In this document: positions 10,447 through 22,445 of the stretch, piece after piece
Layout: every line of letters starts with the position of its first letter
Position numbering within the stretch: position 1 is the first letter of the stretch
From: Linum tenue
Lineage: Eukaryota; Streptophyta; Magnoliopsida; Malpighiales; Linaceae
Assembly: GCA_946122785.1 (NCBI GenBank)
Contig: CAMGYJ010000011.1
Coordinates: 40,822,513-40,886,512 of the forward strand
Direction of reading: 5' to 3'
DNA: 64,000 bases
Position numbers and translations under genes: made by a program
The notes under the pieces: generated by a model
Seen by the model: only the letters and a program-made list of their open reading frames with translations
What the model was told of the DNA's origin: nothing
Database searches by the model: none

Positions 10447-11216
10447 TTCTACTTTTTTCCATTAAAAACCAATCTTTAGTAGAAATATGGTTAAAAATCT
10501 AAAGTTTACACGCAGTAGAATTTACTTCTCATGAACATTTTATGAGTTCTTTTCTTTCCTCTAATGCAAACAACCCAGCGACCAATACACAAATTGATAA
10601 TTTGTAGATTGAAAACTTAATAAATAATCTTAGGCATTGATTATTCTCTAATAAATACGTTTTTATATATCTGCAGACGTTATTTCCCAATTTGTAAAAA
10701 TGACACACTAAAGTTTAGTGGTCGATAATGGAAATAATTAAACCTACCATGAATGTCATTTTCTATCTGTGGTGGTTTTAATTTTAATTTGTAAATTATG
10801 AATTAGGATGGGGAGTATATGATCATTTCAAGTTGAATTTAGAAATATTGGAAACTCAGTCAAAGTCTAGTAAGCAAGATGAGACCCACTTACATAACAA
10901 TATAAGGAAAAATTGATAGTGGGGAATACGATTAGAAATTGTCACATAGATCATGTACTATTATAGAAGAATTGATAGTTCTGATATTATATGTGATGTT
11001 ATATGATGCTAGACTAACATTTTTTATTTCAAATATATAAAAATGGATAACATTTTGTTAGTATAATTAATTTGATTTTTAGTTTTAAAATTTACATTAT
11101 AATAAATGAAATATGATTAATCAAAAACTAATAAGGGAGTGATTATGCACCTTGATCACCTAATATATTAATAAATTAATAATTTACAATGCTTCATATT
11201 GTCAAGGATTTCGTTA

Positions 11217-11220
<4 letters not shown>
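10447..11220. other. AT-rich spacer
   Basis: No gene or recognisable repeat is supported in this stretch. Confidence 0.4.

Positions 11221-11261
<41 letters not shown>
11221..11261. repeat. (AT)20 microsatellite
   Basis: Twenty uninterrupted AT dinucleotides, directly followed by a copy of the GTACAA-palindrome repeat. Confidence 0.98.
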
Positions 11262-11265
<4 letters not shown>

Positions 11266-11605
11266 AAATTGGACTTATATCTTTCTAGTCAAATTCATTT
11301 TTTTTACCACATAAATTGAACGTGTACATTTAATGTTATGTTAAAAATTTAGTTGTACTTGTATATTTTCATACAAATTCATTTATGATACAAATTGAAC
11401 ATGTACCTTTAATATTATGGTACAGTTTGCACTTATATATTTTCATATAAATTAATTTTTCATATAAATTTATTTACGATACAGACTGAACGTATACTAT
11501 TATATAAATTACTTTATAATACAAATTAATTTTATATTTTAACGTTATGGTACAAATTCAAATTGTATCCACAAAGAACAAACACCATATAACATAATAT
11601 ATTAA
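11262..11605. repeat. GTACAA-palindrome MITE-like element, copy 3
   Basis: The block contains diverged units such as ATGGTACAGTTTGCACTT and ACGTTATGGTACAAATTCAA. It ends AACACCATATAACATAAT, which corresponds to the inverted end of the 9286-9580 copy. More diverged than copy 2; the left end merges with the (AT)n tract. Confidence 0.55.
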
Positions 11606-11914
11606 GGAACTTGGATATGCACAACTCCGCCTACACAATTCCGCCTCCTTCCAATAAATTGTTTCCGCCTCTCCTTGCCGGAAATCATTAGAAGGAACTT
11701 TCTACTGGCCCATATAAATTAAAACTAATGGCCTCATTCTTGCGCAATAGCTAGGAAAAACACATGCTGCTCTCATTTTTTATATATTTATATATGCCAA
11801 TAGAAAATTATAAGAATTTGACAATAAAACCCCTCCGTCCTCTGCGCAGGATGCAGGAAAAGAGGAGCTAATGAGGTTCCGAAGAAGAACCTCTATTATG
11901 TAATGGTTAGATTT

Positions 11915-12034
11915 TTATCTAGTGGGTATAACTGTTATTCCCCTTTCGGTAAAAAGACTGCAGACCAATTATTCATATATTTATTATCTAGTGGGTATAA
12001 CTGTTATTCCCCTTTTGGTAAAAGGACTGTAGAC
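11915..12034. repeat. Tandem duplication, 69-bp period
   Basis: A 51-bp block beginning TTATCTAGTGGGTATAACTG at 11915-11965 recurs at 11984-12034 with three substitutions. Non-coding. Confidence 0.85.
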
Positions 12035-12940
12035 ACAATGGTGCTTGCATGTGCATGATGCATCTTTGTCTTCCATGTTAAGCAACTTTGCCTTGTCTCC
12101 CACTTAACTTTCTCCCTCAATTTAGAATCTCCACAAGCACCAGATATCACCTACGGCGACAATCAATTTAAGGCATCCATCAAGCTACAGTTGTTTGCGA
12201 CTTGCTTTTTCCAAGCCACTTTATGCGCATATATAATGTATTTCATAAGTTCACAAAAGAACTTCCAAGGTGATTAATCTATGTGCACTTTTTCATTGAT
12301 ATTTTTTGTTCAGCTGAAATGTTGGAGGAAGGGCTCATAACCCTTTTTGTTGTCACATTCTAATCTCATTATTAGATATTGTGGGGTTGTAGTTCATTAT
12401 GGAACATAGTTTAGCCACTAGACTGAATCTGATTAGGGTCCTAACATCAGTTGAGAATATAATGTTCAAGTACCGCGATCAAAAACCATACAGACAGGAT
12501 AAACATGCAATTGTCACCATGTACATCCAACTACTAGCGAGTTAGACCATCTTCGTTAACTTTCTAATAGCGATTGCTATTGCTAAATAAGGTTGAAGGC
12601 ACATTTTGGTGGAGATTGCAAGCGTGTTGATCCACTTGCTAATTTATCAAGTCTGATTGCAAATTTTTATTTCTTATGCAAGTGTTTCTACTACTACATG
12701 TATTAGCTATATGTTCATGTGATTTCTTTTTTTTTTTTTTTAAGGAAGTGTTCATGTGATTTAGTTGAAATCTGTTCTTGCTCTTACCAACTCAAGTTAC
12801 CAACAGAATTGGGCTTTAGTTTATTAATAAGCCCACTTTACTTAGTCCAGTCTAGTAATAGACAATGACTTAGGCCCATAAAATTTCAACAGAAGAGGTC
12901 GTTCTTCTATAGAACTGCTCTGCCCACTTGGCCACTCCGG

Positions 12941-14200
12941 TCTGAGAGAGGATCCAGTGATTAAAGGGGTGCTTAGTCACTTGACTAAGTCTCTCCCAAC
13001 CCTTAGATCTGGATATAGTAATCTGATGGTTAAAAAGTGGGAAGCGCTATTTAATTAATGACAGGGGTAGTTTGGGTATTATAGAAAATTACGAAGTATA
13101 CAAACCATACTTACAAATCAGTACAAACCATACAAACATACGAACAGTACAAACTATAGCAACAAAACATACAAACATATGAACTGTACAAAAAATACAA
13201 ACTAGACCGACAAACAATACAAACCATACAAAAAGAAAAAACAACCAGGTTGACTTTGGAGGCTCCATCCCTATATAGAAAGGCTCCTTCCCAAAGTCAA
13301 CCCGGGTGTTTTTTAGACATACAGACATGGTGGACAAAAATGACAAACTAGACCAAAAATTCATACAAACTGGAAAAACACTCGGGTTGACTTTGGAGGC
13401 TTCATCCCTATATAGAGGGCTTCGTCTCAAAGTCAACCCGGTTGTTTTTTAGACATACAAACATTACGAACATGGTGAACAAAAATGACAAACTAGTCCG
13501 ACAATCCATACGAACTGGGGAAAACACCCGGGTTGACTTTGGAGGCTCCATCCCTATATAGAGGAGTTTCATCCAAAAGTCAACCAGGTTGTTTTTTAGA
13601 CATAAAAAAATTACAAGCATGGTTGACAAAAATGATAAACATGGTGCACAAAAATAACAAAGTTTACAAACATTAAAAAAAATCCGACAAACATTACAAA
13701 ATAACAAAGCGTACAAATATTACAAAATAAACCAACAAACAGTACAAAGCATACTCTCTCTTTCTCTCTCTCCAACAAATAATTCCCATCCCTTGCCAAA
13801 TAATTCCCATCAACTCTCTCTCTCTGGAGGGAAATAAACATCGCAGACTCACAGGGAATTAAAGTGATTTGGGGAAACGTCCCAGTGGTTTGGGGAAACA
13901 AAACGTCCCAGGAAATTAAAGCGCCGGGGAAGAATAATCTCCCAGGCAAAGCTCCGGTTGCAACGACAACGCCGGTGAAAAGCGACGGGGGAGTTCCCTG
14001 AAAAGCGTCGGGGAAGATGACGTCGACGCCAGCAAATTCGTCTGCTTTATTTTTTAATTAATTGAAATAATTAATCATGTAATTACTACAGTACCCTTCA
14101 TTAAATTGGATTAATAGGAGCCCTTAGATTTGAGGTTGAGTGGTTGAGATTCACTTAGCCATGTGACTAAGAGGACCCCCTTAATCATCTGATCTCAGCC
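12941..14200. mobile_element. Long inverted-repeat element (MULE-like or foldback), non-autonomous
   Basis: The left end (GATCCAGTGATTAAAGGGGT, CTTAGTCACTTGACTAAGT, CCCTTAGATCT) matches the inverted right end (GATCAGATGATTAAGGGGGT, CTTAGTCACATGGCTAAGT, CAAATCTAAGGGC) over roughly 70-80 bp with gaps. The interior carries three tandem hairpin repeats and, at 13740-14040, a stretch with higher GC than the surroundings (GCGCCGGGG, GACGTCGACGCC) that could be captured host sequence. No transposase. A 9-bp TSD, expected for Mutator, was not found. Confidence 0.5.
13248..13585. repeat. Three tandem hairpin units, 137-146 bp period
   Basis: Each unit holds the arm GGTTGACTTTGG and, after about 30 bases containing CCCTATATAG, the complementary arm CCAAAGTCAACC. 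Arms are at 13248-13259/13291-13302, 13385-13396/13428-13438 and 13531-13542/13573-13585. The units are separated by AC-rich sequence (ACAAACTAGACC variants). The minus-strand frames repeat YIGMEPPKSTR-like peptides only because of this repeat. Confidence 0.85.
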
Positions 14201-14433
14201 CCTCCGATCTCTGTTTTCCCCACCGGCCATCCTACTGCCCATTTTTTAAAGTTGATTTTCGGCAGCCATGAGTCCATTTGATTCTTGTTTTGCTTAAGGA
14301 ATAAGTCTAGGACAAGATGAACACAGATTTACTGGCTTTGATATCAATGGATGGTGGGAAGGGCGAGTGTAATGTTAAATTGATGATGTTCTATTATGTT
14401 AATTGTTTTACTTTTACAGATTATACTAGATAG

Positions 14434-14724
14434 ATGGAATCGTGCAATGCATCAAGTCAGTCCTCAGTTTCCAGTAGTGCTACTGGTGCTATTGGATATC
14501 GAACCAAGGAAGACCTTGTTTGGGACTACGCCGAGGAAATCCGCACCGAGTGTGGAAAGGTGTGGAAAAAGTGCAAATTGTGTGGTAATTTGATAAATGG
14601 AGGAGGAATTTATCTAGTGAAAAAGCATTTGAATAGAGAAAGGGGTAATGTTATTTCATGCAAGAAGGTTAATCATGATGTTCGTGAGAGGTTTAAGACT
14701 CTACTTGCACCCTCCACTAAATGA
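14434..14724 (+). pseudogene. hAT transposase N-terminus with BED zinc finger
   Basis: From ATG 14434 the frame reads a Ser-rich leader, then DLVWDYAEEI and CKLCGNLINGGGIYLVKKHL, the C-x2-C half of a BED finger with its conserved His, followed by CKKV. A TGA at 14722-14724 interrupts it. The same frame continues to about 14906 with DHNAALMEQDSASVVRR and SFFAPRTTPR, typical linker sequence before DUF659. A splice-acceptor-like TTTACAG precedes the ATG by 18 bases. BED fingers bind transposon ends. This copy is non-functional because of the stop and the insertion behind it. Confidence 0.8.
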
Positions 14725-14906
14725 AAGCCTGCTGAAAGAGATCATAATGCTGCTTTAATGGAGCAAGATAGTGCAAGTGTAGTGCGCCGAGTGACTAGTG
14801 AAACATCTCAACCTAGTTTCTTTGCACCAAGAACAACCCCTCGAGTCCAACATAGTGTTCGAAGTGCTTTAGCTGGAAAAGAGGCAAGGAAGAATGATGA
14901 TCTCTG

Positions 14907-16395
14907 ATGAAGTAAAGATCAAAGTTATAATCATATGATGTATTAGGGTACAAGGTCTTGTAATGCATAACTATTCACACCATACCATCATTGACTCACG
15001 CAAAAAAGTAGAAGCATTTAGGGATTTTCATTCAACTAACAAGCAATGATTGTAAAGTTGATTAGGGGTTTTTCAATTTAGAGATGCATTAAAGTACAGA
15101 TACGTTACTGTATAAGAAGGTAAGCTCAAATAACATCATGCATCATTGAATCATCTATAGCATCACTATATCCCATCCCCTAAGGTTATTCTCTACCCAT
15201 GCATGCGCCTCTTGTGGTAGTGATTTAACTAGCTAATGCATGCTTTCGCTTCATGTCATTACCTAATTAATAAAGAGAAAGGAAGTTAGGATGACACATG
15301 ATTAAGTGTGGCCGTGTGGGCCTCTAGGAGCCATAATTGATGGTCTATAGAATCGATGATATAACAATCAAGCATTGATACTAATCGAAACATAGATGGT
15401 TGATCATTCCCTCTATACTCGTGTAACATCAATGGGGAATCACTATAGGGTAATTTCTTAACAACCTCGATGATACTGAGCACAATGCATATAGTAGCAT
15501 ACTATAGAATCATAAGCATCGATGAGGGGGAAAATGCTTTCGTAGTAAATGAACAACAAAGATCATCACATAGACATAAAAAACCAAGCATCCATGCATA
15601 CACTATAAGCATGAAAATCCACAAGCATAAACATAAACATGACAAAAAATCATAGTATCAATGTATATATAATCATAAAAGAGTTCATATCCAAATACAA
15701 TCAATTTTGAACAAGCAACATAGAAAAGAAGGAGGCACAACCATAAAAAAACTACATCATCTCTCTAGATGCAGACTCTCTTACGAAAAGTAAGCTCTTA
15801 CTCGAGCAAAGTATACAGAAGTTTGAGTGTAGTTGTGCAGCCTTCATGAACTAATGAGACATGCCCCCTATTTATAGAAAAATATCTTTGCTAAAACTCA
15901 CATAGATTGACTGGAAAGAGGTTTCCTACTCCTTGTGGACTAAGTAACTTCTTCAAGAAGGCTTCTAGAAGCTTAAGGCACGAGCAACAATTGGAACCGC
16001 TGTCCTTTTCCTTTGTGTGTTGGACTCCTTGACCGATGGATGACCTCTTCTCATCATTTGGACATAACTTGACCAGGTCCCCTCCGGCAATGGTAGGACT
16101 AGTTGTTGGGCTGCCGCTGGTTTCGTCTTCAATTTGGGTCGAGTCTTACTCTATTGGACTTTTCTTGGGCTCACATAGTGCTTTCTAGTAGACTTTTCCA
16201 TCATTGGACCTAGTCTTTTTCATTAAATCTCCATATTCTTCTCTTTGTAGCTCCTTTGGTCCTCTAGAGTTCTTCAATGCTCGATCCACGTTTCCTTAGG
16301 TTGCTTTGTACCTTGAAAATAATAAAAAAAAATATATGAAGAAGGTATCAAAGAGTATAAAAACATAAACTAGGTCTAATAAAGGCTCATTGCAC
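14907..16395 (-). mobile_element. Putative solo LTR inserted in the hAT gene
   Basis: The hAT reading frame stops at KEARKNDDL (to 14906) and resumes with IAHSDYYQMSFDALATIGP at about 16396, so about 1.49 kb is inserted. On the minus strand the insert carries a strong TATA box, TCTATAAATAGGGGG (about 15878-15864), typical of a plant LTR promoter. No internal retrotransposon domain is present. TG...CA ends and a 5-bp TSD could not be fixed unambiguously, so the LTR label is an inference. Confidence 0.45.
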
Positions 16396-16987
16396 ACTCA
16401 GATTATTATCAGATGTCATTTGATGCATTAGCTACAATTGGCCCTCGATATAAGGTACCTTCTTATCACCAATTGAGAGTGCCTTTGCTGAGAGAAGTCA
16501 AACTAGAATGCACTTCGATTATACATGATTATAGTGGAACTTGGAAAGTTACTGGATGCACCTAGATGGCTGATGGTTGGACTAATATGAGCCAAATATC
16601 ATTGATTAACTTTTTAGTATACTACACAAAGGGTGTGTTTCATCAAATCTGTGGATGCATTGGACATAGTTAAGGATGCTAAGAATTTGGCTGAGTTGTT
16701 TGATGGTGTGATTGATTTGATAATGTTGTGCACTTTGTCATTGATAATGTTGCTATGGGAAAGCTAATTCATGAAATGTAACAATATTTTGGTCTCCATG
16801 TATGCCACATGTTCTCAATCTTTTATTGAAAGACATTTACAAACTGAAACATGTTTCAAGCTTAGTCTCTCGAGCTCTGAAGATTATTGTGTTTGTCTAT
16901 AGTCATCTTCTTTTCCTATCTTTTTGAAGAAGATAGAGGGTTGGAAACAGATTGTGCATCTATGAGCTACTCGATTTGCTACTAGTT
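16396..16987 (+). pseudogene. hAT transposase, DUF659 region
   Basis: Plus-strand frames give YYQMSFDALATIGPRYKVPS, REVKLECTSIIHDYSGTWKV, then a stop, then MADGWTNMSQISLINFLVYY, matching the DUF659 core with its DGWTN motif. Further on, frameshifted, come VIDNVAMGKLIHE, HVCHMFSIFY and TRFATSFI, the conserved blocks that precede the dimerisation region. At least two frameshifts and several stops are present. The piece ends abruptly at the LINE-B poly(A) junction near 16987. Confidence 0.75.
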
Positions 16988-17331
16988 TCATTTTTTTATT
17001 TTTTTGATAATGATGATGAACTAAAATTAAAAAGGAAAGAGGTCCAGTACAAACTCCCACCAGAGGTGGAAGGAAAGGAAAGAACAAAAGGGAAGAAGCT
17101 GAACGGGAAGGTGAAGACCCAAACAGAGCAGGGCAGGGGAAGGGAGGCAGAATAAAAAAAAGAAACGGAATTACAGAAGCATAAGCAGGGGAAAGGCTAC
17201 AAGGTGTAGCAAAGAAGCCAAATCAGTCGTTCCAAAACTGTTGGAAAAGCAGATTCCCCTGCTCTTTGCTGATTCTCCCATGAGTCGTCGTCCATTCAAT
17301 GATTGCACAAACAATCTTCTTAGAGACCATC

Positions 17332-19188
17332 TTATGCGGGCAAGAGACTTGTTGAAAAATTCTCTGGTTTCTTTCTTTCCATATATACCAGCAGTAGGCG
17401 TGTAGGAAACTGTCTGAACCAACCTTCAACATCATCTGGATCACGAGTCTCATTGAAGTTGATGACGACAGAGATATCTTCAGAATCGAACCCCGTTCTC
17501 GGAGACATACACGACAGCTCTCCCTGTACATTCTTGGAAAACGAGCAACTGATGAAAATATGGTTGATAGATTCCTCCTCACTGAAACACAATTCGCATC
17601 GGTTTGCCAAGTTGAATCCTCTTTTCTTCAAGTTGTCCATTGTCAAAATCCTCTTGTGCCACACGAGCCACAGGAATGCACAAATCTTTGTGGGAATAAT
17701 CTTCCTCCACACAGACTGAGCAGGAAAATCTTCCACACCATTGAACATATTATCAACCTGCAATTTATACATAGAACTAACGGAGAAGGTCTTATTAGAA
17801 CTAAGATTCCAAACCATACGACCGGGACCTATCGATATCCGATGAGAGTTAGAATTAACTTTTTCCACACATCTCACCCTCTCACTCTCTGCCCCACCCC
17901 TAAAGTTAATTGAAAAAGGGATATAACACACAACAATCTCACCTAACCTGTGAATAGAGTCTGCAAGACTGGAGTTCGGATTGGAAGCAGCAGCAGCCTG
18001 CGGGAACAAGTCATCCAGCGTCTCTCCTGGGATCCAAGTATCATACCACAACGAGATTCCAATACCTGAACCTGGTTCAATACATGCCCCTTTCCAGAAC
18101 AAGTCGCCCACCTTGCAAATGTTAGCCCAAACCGAGCTACTGAAACCTTCATCCAGCCTTCTAGGTTTCCATTCAGAGCGAAGGTTTTGATATTTCATTG
18201 CAATGAGTTGCCTCCACCAGCTGTTCCTTTCCGTAGCATACTTCCACAGCCACTTGCCAAGCAGAGCATTATTGAAACTAAGAAGGTCAACAACACCCAA
18301 ACCACCCCTCTTTTTAGGAGCTTTACAAACATCCCAACGAACCAAGTGCAGCTTGTCATTGCAACTAGTTCCACTCCAAAGAAATCTTCTTTGGATTCTT
18401 TCAAGTTGATTGATGATCTTCTTTGGGGCCTTAAAGAGTGATAAATGGTAGATGGACAGGCTATTCAAAGTAGAATAGTTCAGAGGCAGTCTAGCTCCAA
18501 GAGATAGGTGTCTATTCATCCATCCTTGTAATCTACCTTGGAATTTATCCACAACAGGATTCCAGATTGCAGCTGCATTTGGGCGATGTTCTAACGGCAA
18601 TCCAAGGTATTTCGATGGGTCATTACTCCATTTGCACCCAAGGATCGCTTCGAAGTAATTGGGTTCCGGAATGTCCCCCACAGTGAACATTGTTGATTTG
18701 TCCAAATTAATCTTCAGCCCTGTGATAGATTGGAAACAGACCAGCACTGCAAGAATATTAACCACCTGTTCCGCCGAGGCATCACAGAAAATGAGGGAGT
18801 CGTCCGCAAAGAGGAGATGGGTGACTTCACCAACTCCCCTGTGTTCGTCCATAAAGAAGTCCGAGATCCCTCCAACCTCCCGATGTTTAGAAATCAGGAA
18901 AGACAACATATCCATGACAAGTACAAAAAGAACAGGGGATAAAGGTTCTCCTTTCCTGACCCCCTTTGCCGATCTAAAGTAACCATGAGGTTCTCCATTA
19001 ACTAAGATTGAGGTCACCGGAGAACACATGTCGCCCTTGATCCATTGCTGCCATTTCACCGGGAACCCAACACTTCTCATAATTTTGAATAGACAATCCC
19101 AGCTAACATTATCGAAGGCTTTTTCGATATCTAGTTTAAAGATGAGCCTCAGTTTTTTTGGATTTCCTCCTACTGTCAATAGCTTCAT
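17332..19188 (-). pseudogene. LINE-B reverse transcriptase and zf-RVT domain
   Basis: A 618-residue open frame. LIFKLDIEKAFDNVSWDCLF holds the first catalytic Asp of the palm. PHGYFRSAKGVRKGEPLSPV and LFVLVMDMLSFL are the next RT blocks. HLLFADDSLIF holds the catalytic FADD, and LKINLDKS follows. Beyond the palm comes KYLGLPLEHRP, WMNRHLSLGARL and RRFLWSG. The zinc region reads VWRKIIPTKICAFLWLVWHK, then CELCFSEEESINHIFISC. Catalytic residues are intact, but the N-terminal RT and the endonuclease are in other frames. WYIWKERNQRIF (about 17380) continues the zf-RVT region after a frameshift. Confidence 0.88.
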
Positions 19189-19304
19189 TCACAATTAGAG
19201 CAGCCTCCTAAATGTGTCTACCAATGACAGAAGCATGCTGGTTATGGGAGATCAACTTTGGGAGAACAATACTCATCCTTTTCATGAGAACTTTACTCAC
19301 GATT

Positions 19305-19919
19305 TTATGAAAACCGTTCATAAGACAAATCGGCGAAGATCCTTAACGCTTTCCACCACATCCACCTTAGGAGTGAGACAAATGAATGCGTGTGTGACGC
19401 TGTCCGGCAGATACCCGTTGCTATGGAACTCTTCAAAAGCCAACAATATATCTTTTTGCATTGAGGCCAACATTTCTTATAGCAGTCCAGCGTGAATCCA
19501 TCTGGCCACGGAGCTTTGAATCCGTCACAAGCACTAATTGCACTCCAGATTTCTTTTTCTGTGAATTGTAAAGTCAAAAGTCTGCAGTCATCTTCATCTA
19601 GGGTTCTTTCAAGATAGTCTTTGGGGAAGGGCCTTTCAATGATAGTTTCTTGAAATAGGAGTTTATACTTATTGGCAATTGCTTCACCTAGGGCATGTTT
19701 CCCTTCAATAAACCTGCCATCAATTTGGATACGACTAATGAAATTCACTTTTCTTCTATAGTTTGCAATCCTTTGGAAGTACCTGGTATTCCTTTCTCCT
19801 TTTTTATGGCACGACTCCCTGGATTTTTGTCTCCAAGACAACTCCTGTAGGTTGAGAGTGTTTTGCAGCTTAAGTTTCAACTCCTCTCTCTCAACTCTTT
19901 CAAATTCCTGGAGGTTCAA
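19305..19919 (-). pseudogene. LINE-B linker and N-terminal RT segment
   Basis: The frame contains LSWRQKSRESCHKKGERNTR and YFQRIANYRRKVNFISRIQI, the conserved stretch between endonuclease and RT in plant L1 ORF2. It then has FTEKEIWSAISACDGFKAPW and PDGFTLDCYKKCWP, the RT-0/RT-1 region (normally DKAPGPDGF). A frameshift near 19400 and another near 19200 separate it from the catalytic RT frame. Confidence 0.8.
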
Positions 19920-20074
19920 ACAATCTTCCTTATAATCGAACTACTTTATACTGCTGAGAAAGATCAGTCGTTTACTCCACAAAAAACAGCACCCTTGCCT
20001 AAAACAGGGGCTTTGAACCAAACTTCAGCACTTTTGAAGAATCTTTCATCTTCCAACTACATGTTTTCGAATTT

Positions 20075-20731
20075 TCATGGTCTTTTTATCAATGCAAATT
20101 CACCCCATGAGATGTAGAGAGGATTATGATCTGACTCAACCCTCTCTAAAGCAGCCAGATTACAATCTGGGAACATATTGTTGAAGTCGTTTAAGACAAA
20201 TACCATGTCAATCCGCGAAAGAGAAGCATTGCTCCAACCATTGCTCCAAGTGAAACGACTCCCATTTAAAGGAAGTTCGAGGACAGTCAGATTGTCTATA
20301 GTTTCATTGAATTCGTTCATCAAGTCTGAGTTCCTATCCGCCCCAACATAATCATCATGGCTTCTAATCAAGTTGAAGTCACCAGCCAAACAATACGGAT
20401 TCTGGAGTTGGCTGCAATAAGCCTCAAGATCAGATATAAACCTCAATTTCTCAGTTCTATTCTGGGGACCATAAACAACCACAAGAGTCCAGAATTTGGA
20501 GCTAGGAATATCTACGAAATCCATAGAGATAAAGTGAGACCCAACAAAATTTTTGACTTCCATATAGAAAACCTTGTCCCAGAAAACGGCGATACCCCCC
20601 GAGCTTCCGCTAGCTTCTTTAGCCTTCCAACCCACATCACGAGAACCACTAATGCTAGAAATTTGCTCAATACTGCAGGTACTCCATTTTGTTTTAATGA
20701 GCGCAACATATTTTGGTTTTTTTCTTCCCAA
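20075..20731 (-). pseudogene. LINE-B APE-type endonuclease
   Basis: The 218-residue frame carries the ordered motifs of an apurinic/apyrimidinic-type endonuclease: SSGGIAVFWD, WTLVVVYGPQNR, YCLAGDFNLI (catalytic Asp/Asn), NGSRFTWSNGWSNASLSRID, and VESDHNPLYISW (catalytic SDH). This enzyme nicks target DNA to prime reverse transcription. The expected N-terminal WNVRGL region lies upstream in a broken frame (about 20800-20735), so the start used here is not the native one. Confidence 0.85.
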
Positions 20732-21186
20732 AATATATTTGATTCTATCTCTCTTCTCCTCATTATCCAGGCCTCTAACATTCTAGATGAAAATGGATAA
20801 TCCCATTAATTTGCATTAGAGATGTCATCCCAACCTTGAGATTTGTTTCTGCTACGCCTCGGTCCTGACGGAGGAGGCACCAGGGGCCCAAGTCTGAACG
20901 TTTCCATCTCCAGTTTAGACCGGGAGGTACGAATCTTCCTTCCGTGTGTAGTTCTTGATGCTTCAGAAATGACGTTCTCATCCTGCTCTGGATTCTCCTG
21001 CGAAATCAAATTGAATCTTCTACCTAGGTCGAGGCTTCTAGACTTGAGGGTGATTTCATCAAAGGGGTAAGAGTTAAAATCCCAATTCCTGGTCCTGGGG
21101 ATGGATGGATAAGTGTTTGAGGAGTGAGGCTAAATGTGAAGTGAAAGTGAATTGATGAAGGTTAATGGAGGTTAAGTGGTTACACC

Positions 21187-21931
21187 CAGTGGCGGACCCA
21201 GGATTGTCGGAGAGGTGTGTCGCCGATAAAATTCAATAATAATTAAATTAAATTAAATTAAAAAATTAAGTAGAAATTAAAGGAAATTAATTCATAAAGT
21301 CCACAATGTCATATTTACAACGAACCGCGACGACTTTTCATATGTTGAAATGTCTCTAAAATACATTCATCACTTATGCTGCAAAGCAAATCTTTTTCAA
21401 TATACACACCTAAACAATCATTCATAAATTGGTCACTCAACCAATTTCGAAGATCGTTCTTGATTATCTTCATAGCTGAAAATACTCTTTCGCAGCTTGC
21501 AGTTGCAACAGGTAAAATCAACACCAACTTCACCAGCAAGTAAACTAAAGGATAAAGAGTGTCAGCCTTGGCTATTGGCCATTTGGCCTGTGGTTTTTTT
21601 CTTCTTTCTTCTCTTTTAGTTATAGGCCCAGACCCAACACACATCACACATATATATTGTATGGGTTGAGAGTCTGTTTTTTTTAATAGGAAGTGATAGG
21701 ATTATGATTTATTTATTTTAAACAAAATTAAAATGGATTATGATTAATATTGATTCATTTGGATAATAAATTCTTCGACTATAATGAAGGTGTATCGGCT
21801 ATAATTATTAAAGGTGTGTCGGCTATTCCGAAATAAAAAATTTTGTACCAAAAATATATAGGTTCTTCGCAAAATTCTCGAGCGAGGGTGTGTCGGACGA
21901 CACACCCTTACTAGCCTTAGGTCCGCCACTG
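21187..21931. mobile_element. Non-autonomous hAT transposon in LINE-B, 8-bp TSD
   Basis: The element starts CAGTGGCGGACCCAGGATTG and ends, inverted, CAGTGGCGGACCTAAGGC. Perfect 8-bp duplications GTTACACC flank it (21179-21186 and 21932-21939). It is 745 bp long and retains only the transposase C-terminus, so it is an internally deleted derivative. It interrupts the ORF1-like part of LINE-B and is therefore younger than the LINE. Confidence 0.93.
21315..21647 (-). pseudogene. hAT transposase C-terminal dimerisation domain fragment
   Basis: YPLVYLLVKLVLILPVATAS followed by CERVFSAMKIIKNDLRNWLS and DQFMNDCLGVYIEKDLL is the hAT C-terminal (Dimer_Tnp_hAT) signature, including ATASCERVFS and LRN. 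The upstream catalytic region (RNase H-like fold) is missing, replaced by the element's internal deletion. It cannot encode an active transposase. Confidence 0.88.
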
Positions 21932-21939
21932 GTTACACC

Positions 21940-22445
21940 TTTCGTGCAAACCACCGATGGGATTTGGAATGGGAGATGAAGAAATGAGAACTGATAGGGA
22001 GGGTAGCTTGAAAATTGGCCCAAGGAGCAAGGGTGGATTAGCTACAGGCCCACTTTGAGATTCAACATTTCGATATTGGGCTTTGATAATCGGCCCTACA
22101 TCAGTGGTGGGTTCAAGCTCAGCCATAGAAATAGAGTTATGAAACCAAATTGGACCTTCCTTTCTAATCCACTGCCGTTTAAGGGGGGTCTTCGTGCTGA
22201 TCATATGTTGCATGGGAGCTGGTGCAGTGATCGATGAAGCAACTGTTGACTTAGCCCCTGTAATCGATGAATTGGAAGTCGTGGGTCCTTGGCAATCACG
22301 AGTAGTTTTGTTGAGGGTAACGAAGCGACCCTTCCCCTTCCAATTTGATAATCTGTAGATTCCAGATACTTTCGATGCCGAGTTGATCACCGACGGCAGT
22401 TGATCATACGTTGCATGGGAGCTGGTGCAGTGATCGATGAAGCAC
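21940..22445 (-). pseudogene. LINE-B ORF1-like 5' region with an internal 44-bp duplication
   Basis: This minus-strand region runs from the right boundary of LINE-B to the hAT insertion. The open frame over it (to 22531) has no clear domain; residues such as KRQWIRKEGPIWFHNSISMA resemble the low-complexity part after the LINE ORF1 zinc knuckle. A block of about 44 bp beginning TTGCATGGGAGCTGGTGCAG (22208 and 22411) is duplicated 203 bp apart. Confidence 0.5.
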
